Program-made: the position numbers and the translations under genes
The notes under the pieces: model-generated
What the model was told of the DNA's origin: nothing
The model's input: the letters and a program-made list of their open reading frames with translations, nothing else
Databases searched by the model: none
DNA from: Ophiobolus disseminans
Taxonomy: Eukaryota > Ascomycota > Dothideomycetes > Pleosporales > Phaeosphaeriaceae
Length of the DNA stretch: 64,000 nt
Reading direction: 5' to 3'
Assembly (NCBI GenBank): GCA_010093685.1
Contig: MU006216.1
Coordinates: forward strand, 1,005,065-1,069,064
Shown here: piece by piece, positions 29,602-41,400 of the stretch
How the letters are laid out: the number at the start of each line of letters is the position of its first letter
How positions within the stretch are numbered: the stretch's first letter is position 1

Positions 29602-31739
29602 CTACCCAAACAGCTTATCCAACACACGATTAAAAGCGTTCGTCTCAGGCGTCTCAACAAAATTCCTCGTGTACTCTTCGATTTCCGCCAAATCGGTGAT
29701 AAGGTCAGCTTCATGCGGCTTAATGATTTTCGTCTTCTTGATGAACTTCCAGCCGAAGTATAGGATGGGGAAGACGAAGATCTGAAAATGTTGCATTAGT
29801 AATGTGAGGAGACATGGCTGGGTGTGTGTCTTACCATCATGTATGAGAATAGGAAGTCTGGGACGTTCCAGTGGCCCTTGAGAAACACGGGGTACCCGCC
29901 GACAAACGCCATGATGAATGTGCATACTAGGCCGTAGTACGCGGCATATGGCTGTAGCATGCCTTTGTAGGGTAGGGTGTTGCGATCCAGACCTTGTAGT
30001 TGACATGCTTTGTAAAAGCGTAGGAAGGTGAAGCACATGACGCTGAAGTCTGCAAAAGGTATGAAGTCAGTAATTATTCGGGATGCATTTTTATGCCAAC
30101 ACTTACTAATGAGTTGCGAAGCTGTAACCAGCGCGACAAACCAGTTGAGCACGACAGCCGAATTCTCACTTAGCTGCAAGAAAGATAGCAGGGCGATGAG
30201 GAGGACAAGAGCGACGCTGTAGATTGGCACACCCTGCTTCGTGCACTTGGTGAAAACCTTTGGCGCCTTTCCTTCGAGCGCGAGTCCGAAAAGCGAGCGA
30301 GATGCGCAATAGACGTAAGAGTTACCGGCGGAGAATGCAGAAGCGAGCACACCAGCATTCACGACGTGAGGAAGTCCTTCGATTCTGAGACGGTTCATGG
30401 CAATGACGTAGGGCGAAGCGGCGGCACCCGGTTTGCCTTTTGTAAGAGCATCGATCAAAGTCTGGTCGTTGTAAGGGACGTTGATTCCAACAGCCAAAGA
30501 GCCAAGGACGAAGAAGAAGGTCAGACGATAGAAGACCGCATTGTAGGCACGGGGCATAACTTTGCGAGGGTTCTCGGTCTCTCCGGCGGCCATGGAGACG
30601 TAGTCAGGTCCGGCGATGGTGAACGAGGCCTGAATTAAGCAGTTCATGAAGCCCAGAAAGCGGCCGAGATCTCCGTCAGTGTAAAGCGGCTTGAAAGATC
30701 CAGGGTTCTTCCAGTATCTTCAAAACGTCAGTCATTGTCTCGCATTCGCTCTGTACACCGGGTTTCTTACCTAAATCCATAGCGATCTTTGGCCGGATTG
30801 CCTCCTAGCATGGAAATGAACGTGAAGATCAAGAGACCAATAATGAGGAACACCTGCGAAGGTAGAGTCCCAAAGTTAATGAAAGTTTTGTATGCAGATC
30901 GTTTTTTGCCACTTACTTTGCCAATGGCTGCCCAAAACTCGGTTTCTCCATACCACTTGACTGCCATCAAGTTGATAACACTTGCGATGAGTCAGTAGTT
31001 TCACCTCATGTTAGCGCAATCACATACCCGTAAAGCACGATAATAATGGCAATGATAGCCCATGTCGGCACAATGTTGCTCCAAAAGCCGATAATAAGAT
31101 TGCAGGCCACGATTTCGAAAGGAACAAGAGCCGCTTCGAAGACGAAGAAGTTCCAGCCAGCGGCCACGCCGAATGCATCGTCGACAAAGCGACCAGCGAA
31201 GCGAATAAATGGGGAAGAAATGGGCAGGTAAGTGACCATCTCAGCAATGCCTAATCGATGGATTAGTACATTAACATCGGGATGACTGGGCTTCGCAGTT
31301 CCTCAAGGCGGTTCTTTGAAGCGCGTCGACACGTGTCGCAATAGGCCAAGTTGCTTAGGGTTCAAGGATGGAGATCTCACTGAGAGTAACAGCCAAAATG
31401 ACAGAGCACCTACAAACGTCAGCATCCACATTTGTTCAAAAATCGTGTTTTTGCAGTAGCTCCAATAACTCACCACAACGTGAAAGCTAAGAACAGGGCA
31501 CCGGGGCCTCCATTCATTAAGCCGCGACCGATTTGCACATACAGCGCTGTGCCAATGGTACCGCCGATGCCGATCAATTGAATGTGACGACTCTTCAGCT
31601 TCCTGTGGGTTTCGTCGCCTACTACTCGTACAGAGACGGTGCTAACACGGCGTTGGTGAGCGCCATCGAAGGTCTTCTCTTCGTCGATATGTGCGCCCTT
31701 GACCTCATGCTGGTTGAAGTCGGTGCCCGGGGAAGCCAT
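29602..31739 (-). CDS. Amino acid permease of the YAT family, eight exons
   Basis: Exons, in gene order: 31739-31474, 31409-31381, 31250-31028, 30980-30917, 30853-30771, 30717-30107, 30049-29835 and 29781-29602. All joins use GT-AG and keep frame, giving 556 residues. The second exon is only 29 nt. After a polar N-terminus, RHIQLIGIGGTIGTALYVQIG is the first helix and permease signature. Later segments include MVTYLPISSPFIRFAGRFVD, FTIAGPDYVSMAAGETENP and SVMCFTFLRFYKACQ. Twelve helices fit the family. It would import amino acids across the plasma membrane by proton symport. I lean to the Dip5/Agp-like group, but specificity is unclear. The C-terminal cytosolic tail is short. Confidence 0.88.
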
Positions 31740-33715
31740 TTTAGTTGAGCTTGGGACTGGCAACCTCGCAGCTCAGAAGATGGTTTTAAGTAGGAGCGCG
31801 AAGAATTGTACGGCAAAGTCCATGTACCAATGCCGAGATGAAGGTGTTTATGTAGCGTGTGGAACGACTGGACCCTTGAGTTCGCGCCTGCAAGCTTCAC
31901 GAGTGGGAAAAGTGGGTGTGACGGCGGTAGATAAAGACCCCAGTAGCTCTAGCGCAGGTGAGCAGAGAACCTCGCACCAGCCTCCGGAAATACGCCTTAA
32001 CCGAATAGGTCGTTTGCCGCACTAGTCAGCTAGATCGTCATCTGGGCATTCGTACATGTTCCGCCTCTCGATGTTGTGTTGATTGAGAACCGATTGAGTA
32101 TGGTCAGGTCTCTGGTGTGGGACGGCCTCAAGCACTGCAGGCATAGTTTGTTTTGCTTGATCCTTTAGGTAAAAATCCAGTGAGGTATGGCAACGTGAGA
32201 CCCAGGGCTCTGGTGCGTGTGTGCCTCGAGCTAGTCCTGCATGTGGTGAAGAGCCGTTCAGCAGAGGATTTGCAACGGCCAAGGTTCACTAGCTCGATAC
32301 AGACCCCAGGCCTGTTGTGAGGCGGGGTTCCTCCGCAGTGTCTCTGCGCCTTCAACTCACTATGCATCTTAACACAATTGCTTGTCAGAACACTCGAATG
32401 CCAGGGTGTGCGATTGCTTCTTCGCCTGGTTTCCTGCGACAACAGCGTCCCGCAAAAATCGATGTCGAGTTTTGGCGTTCGGCCTATCGGGCACCCCGAA
32501 TCCTCGTGCGTTTGGAGAGTTAAACCCCCTCCATCTCTTGTCACTTGCTTGGCCTACGAAGCTTCTCCAATGGCCTTCCCTGCGGGCGGTTCCTATCCAC
32601 GACGAGGGCCCTTGGCGTGTCTAGGCGGGCGGGTTGGCCAAAAGTCTTGCTCTGTATCTACGTTCCGCCACAGGCTTGTCTACACTCCAGAACTGGGTTT
32701 TTGTGCCGCCGTCCCCACAAAAGTCGAGAATTCGATGTCAACTGTACGCCAGGTTGTCGGAACTGACAAGCGTACTTTTGCCAGTCGCAATCTGCTCGTT
32801 GGTAGATTACGCGATAGACCGATGTCCCGCGGGGACGGCCGCCGCGCGAGAGGCGCGTCGTCGCCATGTGACGTTGGAACGCCTCGAGATAACGTGCTGC
32901 CGTTAGGCTGTCAGCCTTGGGTTACCTTCGCCAGCCTCTTTCTGCACCCAAGCCATAGCCCAGGAAATCTTTGCCAGAAGAATCCCAAGCTTTGTCAATT
33001 TCTTGACCGGCCATGCGAGAGAAGCACCCCACGCTCTGCTGACACTTGGCTAATGTCTCGACCACCGGCATCTTAGCAGGTCGATCAACGTGGTAATACA
33101 TCAACACACACCCTATACATTGTCAGGGCTAGTTCAGTAAAAAACCTAAGCAAAAGGCCTGTCTTACAGACACGAGCTAGGGATCTTCGACTTGCGCACT
33201 GAATGCCCGGCTTCTCGCGTCTAATCAGCTCATCGTATACAAAATTGTGAAGGTCATTTTAGTGCGGCTGAAGCCTGGGAAGACATTCCAGACCATCACG
33301 CAATTGCGTGTTCGGTAAGAGCCGAACACGGAGGCATGGTATTTGCGATTCGTTTACCTAAGATTTATAAGCTTGGAGTACATAAACAAGCGGCACCTCA
33401 CGTGTTGCCAATGTACCACGACCATGCAGAGGAATGCTGCTCACCAAGGCTTGCGGACACCGCATAATCCGATTGTGTAACAGGCAACAAAGTTAGCGTG
33501 GAGAATGAATCCAAGTCGTGGCTTTGTCGAGCGCTTCCTATCGTTCAGTTGGTTCGTGTGGGAGTTTAATTGATGCTGCACGAAGAGAGAAAGAGCGAGG
33601 ACCATTGAGACGGCAGAAAACAGATTTCAGTACAACATTCTGGTCATTATACATTAGGGAATACTTTCAGGTCATAGTTTTACAGTCGCCGTGTCTTTAC
33701 ATGTTACAACCTTTT
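31740..33715. other. Long intergenic region
   Basis: Nearly 2 kb upstream of the permease and downstream of the next minus-strand gene. Overlapping ORFs of up to 232 codons (32378-33076) occur in several frames at once, as expected of GC-balanced non-coding DNA. None has a domain. I see no RNA gene, repeat or transposon remnant. Confidence 0.45.
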
Positions 33716-35468
33716 TTATACAGCAATGGCTATCCCGTCATTCCTGCCCAACTCGCCTAGTTGAGCAGGGACGGGCCCATGCACCGGCTTACGCTTCAGC
33801 CCGGGGCTCTGCGGCGAAGCTGGTACTTCTGGGAGGTTATCTGCGAGTTCTTTGAGGGAGAGATTCGGGTCCGCTACCGCACCCATTTCTTCTCTGAGCC
33901 TGTGCATCGTGGTAATTTGTCCCAACCATCGCTCCCCAGTCTTGTGGTCGAAGTGAACAGGCTGAACGAGACCGTCATACTCAGTCATGTCTGCAAGGGT
34001 AGGAGGATGTATGATGGTTGTCTCTTTGCGCTCAAAGCCTTCTTCCGTAATCGTTGTCGGATGCTCGATGATCTGGGGTTCGGTACGCCACATCGGTGTC
34101 TGTGCTGTCGACGGTTCTACTTGTTCGTGGACAATCTTCCAACGGCGGTTGGCGCCGGTTCGCGATGGAAGCTCGTCTGCGGAGATCTCAATGAGGCCCT
34201 CACCGTCGGGATTAGGTATCCAGTGGCGCGGTGGAAGCACCTCGATATCATAAACTGGTTGTATGCGATGGAAGTACTCATAATTATGGATCTCGCGGAA
34301 GATCTTGTGCTGGACGATCTCGTGTCGGTGTGGCTTGACAACCTCGTGCGTCACGACTACCACAGGATTAGCCAATTAATTACTGTGGTGGCTGGATCCG
34401 TCATAGCAGAGGGTCGTAAGAGATGGACTTACCAGGCGCCCATTGCACATCCTTATCCTCATCCACTGTGTTTCGCAGATCCACCACACCATCCAAGAGT
34501 TGTTCAATTTCCTTCTCGATCTCATACTGCCCATCCGCTGTTGGGGTAATCTCGCGACTTCTGAGATTGTCTGGGGGCATTCGTGGCGTGTTGTCGTCAC
34601 TCTCAGAACCTCCAGGCCTTCGTCGACCCCAGCTCACGTGGGACTCATCTCGAGCGCTTTTTGAAGGCCAGGCAGACTTTTTCCACTGATCCTTCTCATG
34701 CACAGTGGTCTCATCGTGTGGCCGGATACTATCTTGGAGGCCACCTTTAGTAGTCACATCTCCGCCAAGCGAGTATCTTCCAGTCGCAGCGGATGGAACA
34801 GTACTGATTGTCGAGCCCAAGGAGCCGGCGCCAACGGATATCTTGCGTGAGGAGCCTGGGTCCGTAGTACCAAGAACTGCGAAGCCATTAACGTAGTTCT
34901 TCATCTGGATAGCCGCAACCGCCTCAGGCAGGACAGTGGACTGGTCTATGCACATACCCGGGGTCGCTGGAAGAGGTTTCCTCTTGGAGACATCAAGGGA
35001 TGTCCTATACTGGCTGATGTTCCGATCCGCCACATCTTCTTCATGCAGCCCGGCACTCTCTCCGGTTATCAGCCGCCTGTCCCCGCCTAGTGTCATGTGT
35101 TGCTCGTCGTTGGAGTCGTGGACGGGAGTGAGGACGGGCAGGTATGCTTTGTAGTCGCTGGCAATGGAGTCATCGACTGGCTCTGAAGAGTAGGGTTGTG
35201 CGTAGTCGAAGGCGACTGGCCCAGGGGGGTTGTTGTGTGGGCGACGAGAGTCGTACGCAGAACTCAAGGGCCGGCTGCGGGCATTGTGTTGTGCACGTCC
35301 TCCATGCGCCTCGGCTGACTGGCGACGACGTTGCTCGTCGAGAGAAGTGGCTCGCCGATCAACACGTGCTGAACGTGGTGAGGTGGCTTCAGACTGCGCG
35401 TCTGCATCATCTGAAGGCGCCTTCTTTCTGCTGGAGCTCCGAAACACAGCCTTCAGCTTCTGCTGCAT
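33716..35468 (-). CDS. Large disordered protein with a C-terminal HExVKPHxHE module
   Basis: Two exons, 35468-34433 and 34356-33716, joined by a 77-nt intron with a CTAAT branch point, give 558 residues. The first 345 residues are Ser/Arg/Asp-rich and disordered-looking. The second exon opens with a module (VVTHEVVKPHRHEIVQHK, then REIHNYEYFHRIQPVYD and IEVLPPRHW) that aligns with the start of the neighbouring divergent gene at 37006. After it come TEEGFERKETTIIHPPTLAD and a charged C-terminus. The neighbour belongs to a fungal family often labelled allergen, whose function is unknown. This gene looks like a longer paralogue with an added N-terminal region. Spliced codons across the join read APVVTHE, matching APAVVHE in the neighbour, which supports the intron. 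Confidence 0.75.
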
Positions 35469-37005
35469 TGCACGGTAGGTATTTTATAAATAGCGTCAAA
35501 AAGTGTAAAGGATTCACAGGGGGGAGGATCTAGGTGAGGAGGCTGCTATCACTTTGAAGAGGCAGACAACTTTGCGTATTCGGGTTCTGAAAGTTTCCAG
35601 AAGCGTCACACGGAAGGCTAGGCCCAGTGACGCACCAGTTCAACGTGCCTTAGCTCTGCCGGGTAATGCGAGGAAGGGGTGAGCTGGCCTGCCCAAATAA
35701 ACTTTGCAGTCGGCTGAAGAGACCGGTTCACGATACCAACACAGCAAACTTCTGTCGGACACCGTATTTTGCACAATTCCCATGGCAACGGCTGCAGGCG
35801 CCAACGGCCCAGCTTGACCACGGCGATGACAGCGGCTGTCCCACCGACCGCTCCAGACTCGCTGCTTCCTTGAAATGCTCGTGGTGTCCATTGGCGAAGC
35901 CCGCGTTGGGCTCGTCGATGGCTGCTGCATGGCGCTTTGTATGACGTCGAGGTAGCATTATTGGTGCTTTGTGCGGCACAGAGCACGGCTCGATGCAGAC
36001 GGACGTGGTCACAACGGGGACCGCACAGTGGCGATGCCGCAGAATGCCATGTTAAAGTGGAGCACCGCATACGGGATGACGACAAAGGGGGGCATATTCC
36101 TCGCGGGCGGCTCCATGCTGATCGCAATAGCGTACCAAATCCAGGGTGATCGTCGACGCGTCGATCTAGATGCAGCCGGGCCTTCGGGAACCACGAAAGG
36201 ATCAATTGATGGCGAAGACAAACAAATGCTAGCTGCTAGCACGCCGACGAGCGGCCTAGGACTCTCGGCTTGCACTGTTTGTTCGTTTGACGTTCGAATT
36301 GGCAGGCGCACGGGCCTTGGATTCATCTGAAATGCATTACACCACCCCGGCGGCGATCAGTATGCCTCTTCCATCCACGCCGTGTGACTGCAATGAGACG
36401 TTCCGCCAACTTTTGCTCCGTGGAGCGAAAAATGTGTGGAGCGCAGCACCTTTCTGTCCACGAAACACGCACGATGACTGCATTGCTCCATCCTTTTGGG
36501 CGGCAGCACAACGCAAAGTGGTCTCATGCGGATAGCGCGTCGACCCACGTCAAGCGCACCGCTGCCTCCGAGGGGCAAACAGTGGCTAATGGGCTCCAGA
36601 TCTGAGAGATCCCTGACGTACATCAGCCCCTCACCGTCATAGAGCCCCTCGGATGCACTACTATGCGGGGTCCAGACAGAACATGCCCACTGCTGATGCA
36701 CCAATGAAAGACTCTGCCTGCTATAGATTTGCCCAAAGGAGTCGATGTGACGGCTAACAGCTCGAGCCTGCGGTTTGACGCCTTGTGCAAGAAACAAGAT
36801 CTCGACTAGCACCGTCAATTACGTCGTTCCGCAGATATGTCAATCACTCACCACAAGTGCGGAAGGGGCATATAAAGCCTTGGGTTGCAGGTGCTCTATA
36901 GAATTTATCAAACCATTACACTACTCCCACGCCTCAACACTACGAACTTCAAACTTCTTCACATACACCCAACACTTCAACAAATCAACAACCACACACA
37001 TCACA
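35469..37005. promoter_or_regulatory. Shared divergent intergenic region of the His-rich gene pair
   Basis: 1.54 kb between divergent start codons. AGGGG/CCCCT strings at 36571-36575, 36627-36631, 36645-36649 and 36864-36868 resemble stress-response elements. A small frame at 35971-36330 contains one hydrophobic stretch, but its frame competes with equally open ones, so I do not call it a gene. Confidence 0.45.
36870..36877 (+). promoter_or_regulatory. Putative TATA box of the His-rich gene
   Basis: TATAAAG lies about 135 bp upstream of the ATG at 37006, directly after an AGGGG string. The leader that follows is CA-rich, typical of strongly expressed fungal genes. Confidence 0.5.
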
Positions 37006-38125
37006 ATGGACAAAGTCAAGGCAGCGCTCACCGACTTCACCCACCGCTCCGGCCATCATGACACCACTGTCCATGAGGCTGTTGCCCCTGCAGTTGTCCA
37101 CGAGACCATCAAGCCTCACCAGCATGAGGAGGTTAACACTGCCGTAGACAAGGAGGTCCACCAGGATCACTACCACCGCACTGTCCAGCCAGTGCAGGAC
37201 CGAGAGGTTCTCCCAGAGACACATACTGCTAAGCTTGGTGCCGTCCAGCACCGTGAGTTCGATCACCGTGACCACGACCACACCAAGAGGAACCTTGCTC
37301 AGGAGCAGGCCCAGTTCAGGGATGAGAGGCGCGTTGAGTCAACCACACAGAGCCAGAGCGTAGCCCCAACGATTGGCGGCGAGCATGTTCACCACGTAAG
37401 TTTCAAATACTACTATTCCATCTGCAAATGTCCTAACACTGTTCCAGCACATCCACGAGACTATCCAGCCCGTTGTCAACAAGGAGGTCATCCAGCCCAA
37501 CGTTGTCCACACCACTGTTCCCATCCACGAGGTCCACCACAACAAGTCCACCCACCACGATACAACTGCTCTACCCGTCATGACCATGGATGAGTTCAAG
37601 ACCAAGGGAGGTGTTCTTAGCGGCCGCGAGGAGCGTTACGATGAATTCGAGGGCGTGCCTAAGAACATTGGCGGCGGAACTGCCGGTGGCTTCGGTCATA
37701 TCCGTGACGGTACCCACTCCAGCCACACCGGTTCGGAACACCACAAGCATGGTGACTACAACAACACCCCCAACCACCACGGTACTACGGGTGTTGGAAG
37801 TGGCACTGCTGCCTCCGGCCTAACTGGCCACAGCACGCACGCTTCGCGGGATCCTTCAGGTAATACTGCACGTGAGAGCACCCTGAGCAACACTGCTTCA
37901 GGTAACACTGGCCGTCATGTTGGTACAGATGGATCTATTGGTCACTCAAGCACCACTGGTACGGATCTTCCTAGGGCTTTAACTGAAGATAAGTCCCGAG
38001 CTAACCATGTCAATTCAGGCCACCACGACTCTTCCAACACCACACACGGCAAGCCGAGCCTGATGGACAAGCTCAACCCCAAGGTTGATGCCAACGGCGA
38101 CGGCAAGGCTGGTTTTATGAAGTAA
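37006..38125 (+). CDS. His-rich fungal 'allergen'-family protein with internal repeats
   Basis: Exons 37006-37395 and 37448-38125 (52-nt intron, gtaagt...ttccag) give 355 residues. Two related modules are visible: one near residue 25 (APAVVHETIKPHQHEEVNTA, then DHYHRTVQPVQDREVLPETH) and one near 128 (HVHHHIHETIQPVVNKEVIQ, then HTTVPIHEVHHN). A conserved MDEFKTKGGVLSGREERYDE segment follows. The His/Gly/Ser/Thr-rich tail closes with PSLMDKLNPKVDANGDGKAG. The intron lies between the modules. The family is known from Aspergillus and other ascomycetes and often labelled allergen; its role is unestablished, and metal binding by His is only a possibility. No signal peptide is seen. The divergent paralogue lies at 33716-35468. 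Confidence 0.85.
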
Positions 38126-38297
38126 ATTAAGATCCGGGACTGCCACGGGCTTAGCGATGACAAGGGTCTGCCCACACATCATGTATTACAAGATACCATA
38201 ATAATGAAGATATCATGATAATTCAATTCTACATGCACTAATTTGGTTGGTTATCCGTGAAAGTGAGTCTAATTGCGCTGATAGGAACACATTGTTG

Positions 38298-38897
38298 CTA
38301 GGTTACAAAATCAGTCGTATGTTTTGACAATCGTCGTTCTGCGACGACTGTCCACTGATCAATCGGCTTGTCAGTCTGAACGAGTACCACTTTGCCTCCA
38401 GTCCAGCCATTCATCAATCCACCCTCTCCAAGCGTAATACCTGCTTGTTGAACAAACCCACCAACTTCTGAAATCCCTTCTGGGTCGATCTTTGGACAAT
38501 CATGGTACAGTAAACTCAGATGAGGATTATACTTGTCGTGCGTCCATTCGGCCAACTTCGTCTGATCTTCAAGTCCTGCAACATTCCGCCTGGATGCACC
38601 GGCCAGCTTCTTCAGTCCATCGGACTTTGCACACTGGATATACAGTTTTCGAACAAAGACATCTTCGCTAACAAGAGTTTCAAACTTTACTTGCACGTCT
38701 TTTCCCGCTGGCAATTCGAGCGAGTCGAGCCATGCTTGTGGGTCGGATGCAGGCGAGATCTCAGATGTCAGGGTGACGTGGGGAAGAAAAGAATGTGGGG
38801 ACTGGAAGCGCGATGATGTTTGCTGGATGAGGCCAAACAGCACGGCATTGAGAGGGTCGTCTGACGGCGGGAGAAGCCAGAGTGATGAGCCTGGCAT
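38298..38897 (-). CDS. CPD1: 2',3'-cyclic-nucleotide 3'-phosphodiesterase
   Basis: 199 residues from the ATG at 38897. The two HxT/S motifs of the 2H phosphoesterase fold are present: HVT at about residue 40 and HLS at about 126. The N-terminus (SSLWLLPPSDDPLNAVLFGL) and YNPHLSLLYHDCP are typical of fungal Cpd1. Yeast Cpd1 hydrolyses ADP-ribose 1'',2''-cyclic phosphate formed after tRNA splicing. Length is normal for the family and no intron is needed. Confidence 0.85.
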   Translation of the reverse strand: MPGSSLWLLPPSDDPLNAVLFGLIQQTSSRFQSPHSFLPHVTLTSEISPASDPQAWLDSLELPAGKDVQVKFETLVSEDVFVRKLYIQCAKSDGLKKLAGASRRNVAGLEDQTKLAEWTHDKYNPHLSLLYHDCPKIDPEGISEVGGFVQQAGITLGEGGLMNGWTGGKVVLVQTDKPIDQWTVVAERRLSKHTTDFVT

Positions 38898-39211
38898 TTC
38901 GAATATTCCATATGTTGGTGTTGTGAGCAACGACGCTGTCCTCAAACCTCACGGTGCGTTGTTCGCATGTATGTGATTGGCTAGCGCAGCCACATGTGGC
39001 TAGTGTCCCCCCGCTCCTTCTTGTCCCGGCCGCTTGGGTCCATCTGACGCGGACGCGACAGCCATTGACTCTTGCATGTGAAAGTCCACGACCACGCCCC
39101 GAACCCAAACACGTTTCCCGATTGCCACATGTCACCGAACCCCCAGCAAATAACAATGCGACATCTTGCACTGCAGTATCATCAGCCGATCATTGTCTGG
39201 AATGAGTGAGC

Positions 39212-41020
39212 ATGGCCGAAGGATGGCTGAGTCTACTTTGGAGGATCGCGTGTGCCTTCTGGGAAGTGGTCTCTTTCTGGCTGAAAGTACGCGCCCTCGT
39301 TCTCTACGTAATGGTATGGGTCACTGACATGATACAGAGACTGTGGGCATGGTGGGGACAGAAGAGCAAGCGGGACATGCTCCTCGACGTTATAGGGAAT
39401 GCGAGAGAGTTTGAAGAATGGATGGGCGCAGCTTACAGTCTCGACGAGTGCATCAATTATGACTCCTGGCGTCATGATCCTTCGAGCACATACTATGACT
39501 ACCGTCTCATCCAAAGACGCCTCGAGGCCCTTGACGCGGCTGAAGCGGAAGGCGACATCATCGCTCTGGTCAACCTCATTCGGAGCGGCCTCGTTCGTAA
39601 CCTTGGAAACATCACCGCGTCACCACTGTACAACCGGGCATACGGCGGCACAAAGCTTCTCATCGAAAGCTATGTCGAGCAGGTCACACATTGTATCAAG
39701 CTTCTCACCAAGTGGCCTACGGCTCCAACATCTGATACCGGCTTGACGAGTCAGATGAAACTGAACGTCCTACACGACACGCGACAGGCTTTTGGGCGAT
39801 CAGTGTTGGTTCTACAAGGTGGAGCGATATTTGGGCTATGCCATCTGGGCGTCGTGAAGGCACTGTACCTGCGTGGCCTGCTTCCAAGGATCATCTCTGG
39901 GACTGCCACGGGCGCTCTCATTGCAGCCTTGGTGGGCATACACACCGAAGACGAGTTGCTTGATGTTCTGTCGGGCGACGGCATCAACGTCGAGGCTTTT
40001 ACCAATCGACCGCACAGCAGCGGCAACAGTCGATGGTATGAGACCCTCAGCCGGCGTGTCAACCGATGGTGGACGAGTGGGCACTTTTTGGATGTCGATG
40101 TCTTGGAGGATGTGCTTCGAGCCAACATTGGCGACATGACGTTTGAGGAGGCGTATGAAAAGACAAAGAGAGTCTTGAACATCACTGTCACAACGAGTGG
40201 AAGTGGCGGAGCGCCAAATCTGCTCAATTACCTCACGGCTCCCAACGTTGTACGTATTTGAAGTTCCTCATTCTGACCCATCACTAACCACCACTGATAG
40301 CTCATCTGGTCCGCCGCCCTCGTATCCAACGCCACAACATCCTCCACGCTATATCACTCCGTAACTCTCCTTTGCAAGGAATATAACGACGACATTGTCC
40401 CGTGGGCTCCTGCTGCGCAGACAACATTCCGTCCCCATACGCACGCCACGTACCGCGACCGCAAGTCCCCACTGCACCGAATAAGTGAGCTGTTCAACGT
40501 CAATCACTTCATCATCAGCCAAGCGCGCCCATACTTAGCTCCTTTCCTGCGAAGCGACCTGCATCATCCGAATCCGCGGCAAGACGGTCGATGGAAAGTC
40601 ACAATGCCAGTTTTGCGCCTAGTTGTGCTGGAAGTACAACATCGATTGAACCAGCTAGATGAGCTTGGCCTCGTTCCCGCTTCGATTCGACGTTTCCTCC
40701 TCGATGAAAAGGTCCCCGGGCCGAGTCTTATAATTGTACCCGAACTTGCTCCAAGCGATTTTCTCAAGCTGCTTGAAAATCCCACCAAAGCAGCAATCGA
40801 TTACTGGATACACAAGGGAGAACGAAGCGTTTGGCCGGCAGTCACTGCTTTGAACATAAGATGTGGTATTGAGATAGTCATTGATCGGGGTTATCAGTTG
40901 CAAAGGAGACGCAGGCCAGGCGGCGCAACGAGAGTGAATGGGCATCAGTCTGTCGCTACGCAAGAACAGCAGGAGCACAGACAGAGGGCTAAGAGCCTTG
41001 AGGGGAACGGTGTTTCATGA
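39212..41020 (+). CDS. Patatin-like / DUF3336 protein lacking catalytic Ser and Asp
   Basis: Exons 39212-40249 and 40301-41020 (51-nt intron, gtacgt...ctgatag) give 585 residues. The N-terminus has one hydrophobic stretch (about 5-45) and a DUF3336 region, as in TGL3/4/5-type triacylglycerol lipases. The patatin domain begins VLVLQGGAIFGLCHLGV, an intact Gly-rich oxyanion loop. Where family enzymes have GxSxG, this protein reads SGTATGALIAAL, so the nucleophile position is Ala. Where the partner Asp is expected just before the LSEMFNVNHF-type motif, it reads THATYRDRKSPLHRISELFN with no Asp-Gly. Conserved LLNYLTAPNVLIWSAALVSNA crosses the splice. The fold is probably kept but lipase activity lost. 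Confidence 0.85.
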
Positions 41021-41400
41021 TGAAATACCATTGCTTCATGATAGAGATAGCTTTGCAACAGACTCCCTTTTGCACCTCCGAAATCACGTCCTGCGGTTTT
41101 CGGAAGTTTCTCGATAATTATTATCGTCTTTGAGAATCTTTGCGGATCCTTCTAAGCTCTAGTAACATCGCTGTTATTATAGCTCGTCTTACCGAACGAT
41201 GGTACGGGATCCGAGGCGATTTCAATGTGGATCCGAGTGCCGATGTGGCTTAGTCGGCGCATTGCACCTGCATCCTCTGGCTGACAGCCTGTCCAGCTAA
41301 TCTGGCAACCCTCCTCCATTTATAATGCAATTCTGTCATTCCCCTGTCGAAAAGGCTTTATCTTTTGTGTAGCTTTTTTTAACGCACGTTGTATCCAACA
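41021..41400. other. Intergenic region
   Basis: 380 bases between the patatin-like and 2EXR genes. A TTTATAAT string near 41319 could be the TATA element of the next gene. No gene is seen. Confidence 0.4.

Noticed and set aside
30988..30994. TGAGTCA in the amino acid permease gene as a Gcn4/CpcA site
   Set aside because: It lies inside intron 3, and this seven-mer is expected several times in 64 kb by chance.
32378..33076. 232-codon plus-strand ORF in the 2 kb intergenic region
   Set aside because: It overlaps other open frames, has no domain and lacks protein-like composition.
35618..36330. ORFs of 195 codons (minus) and 119 codons (plus) in the divergent promoter
   Set aside because: They compete over the same bases, and neither shows a domain; one hydrophobic stretch is too little.
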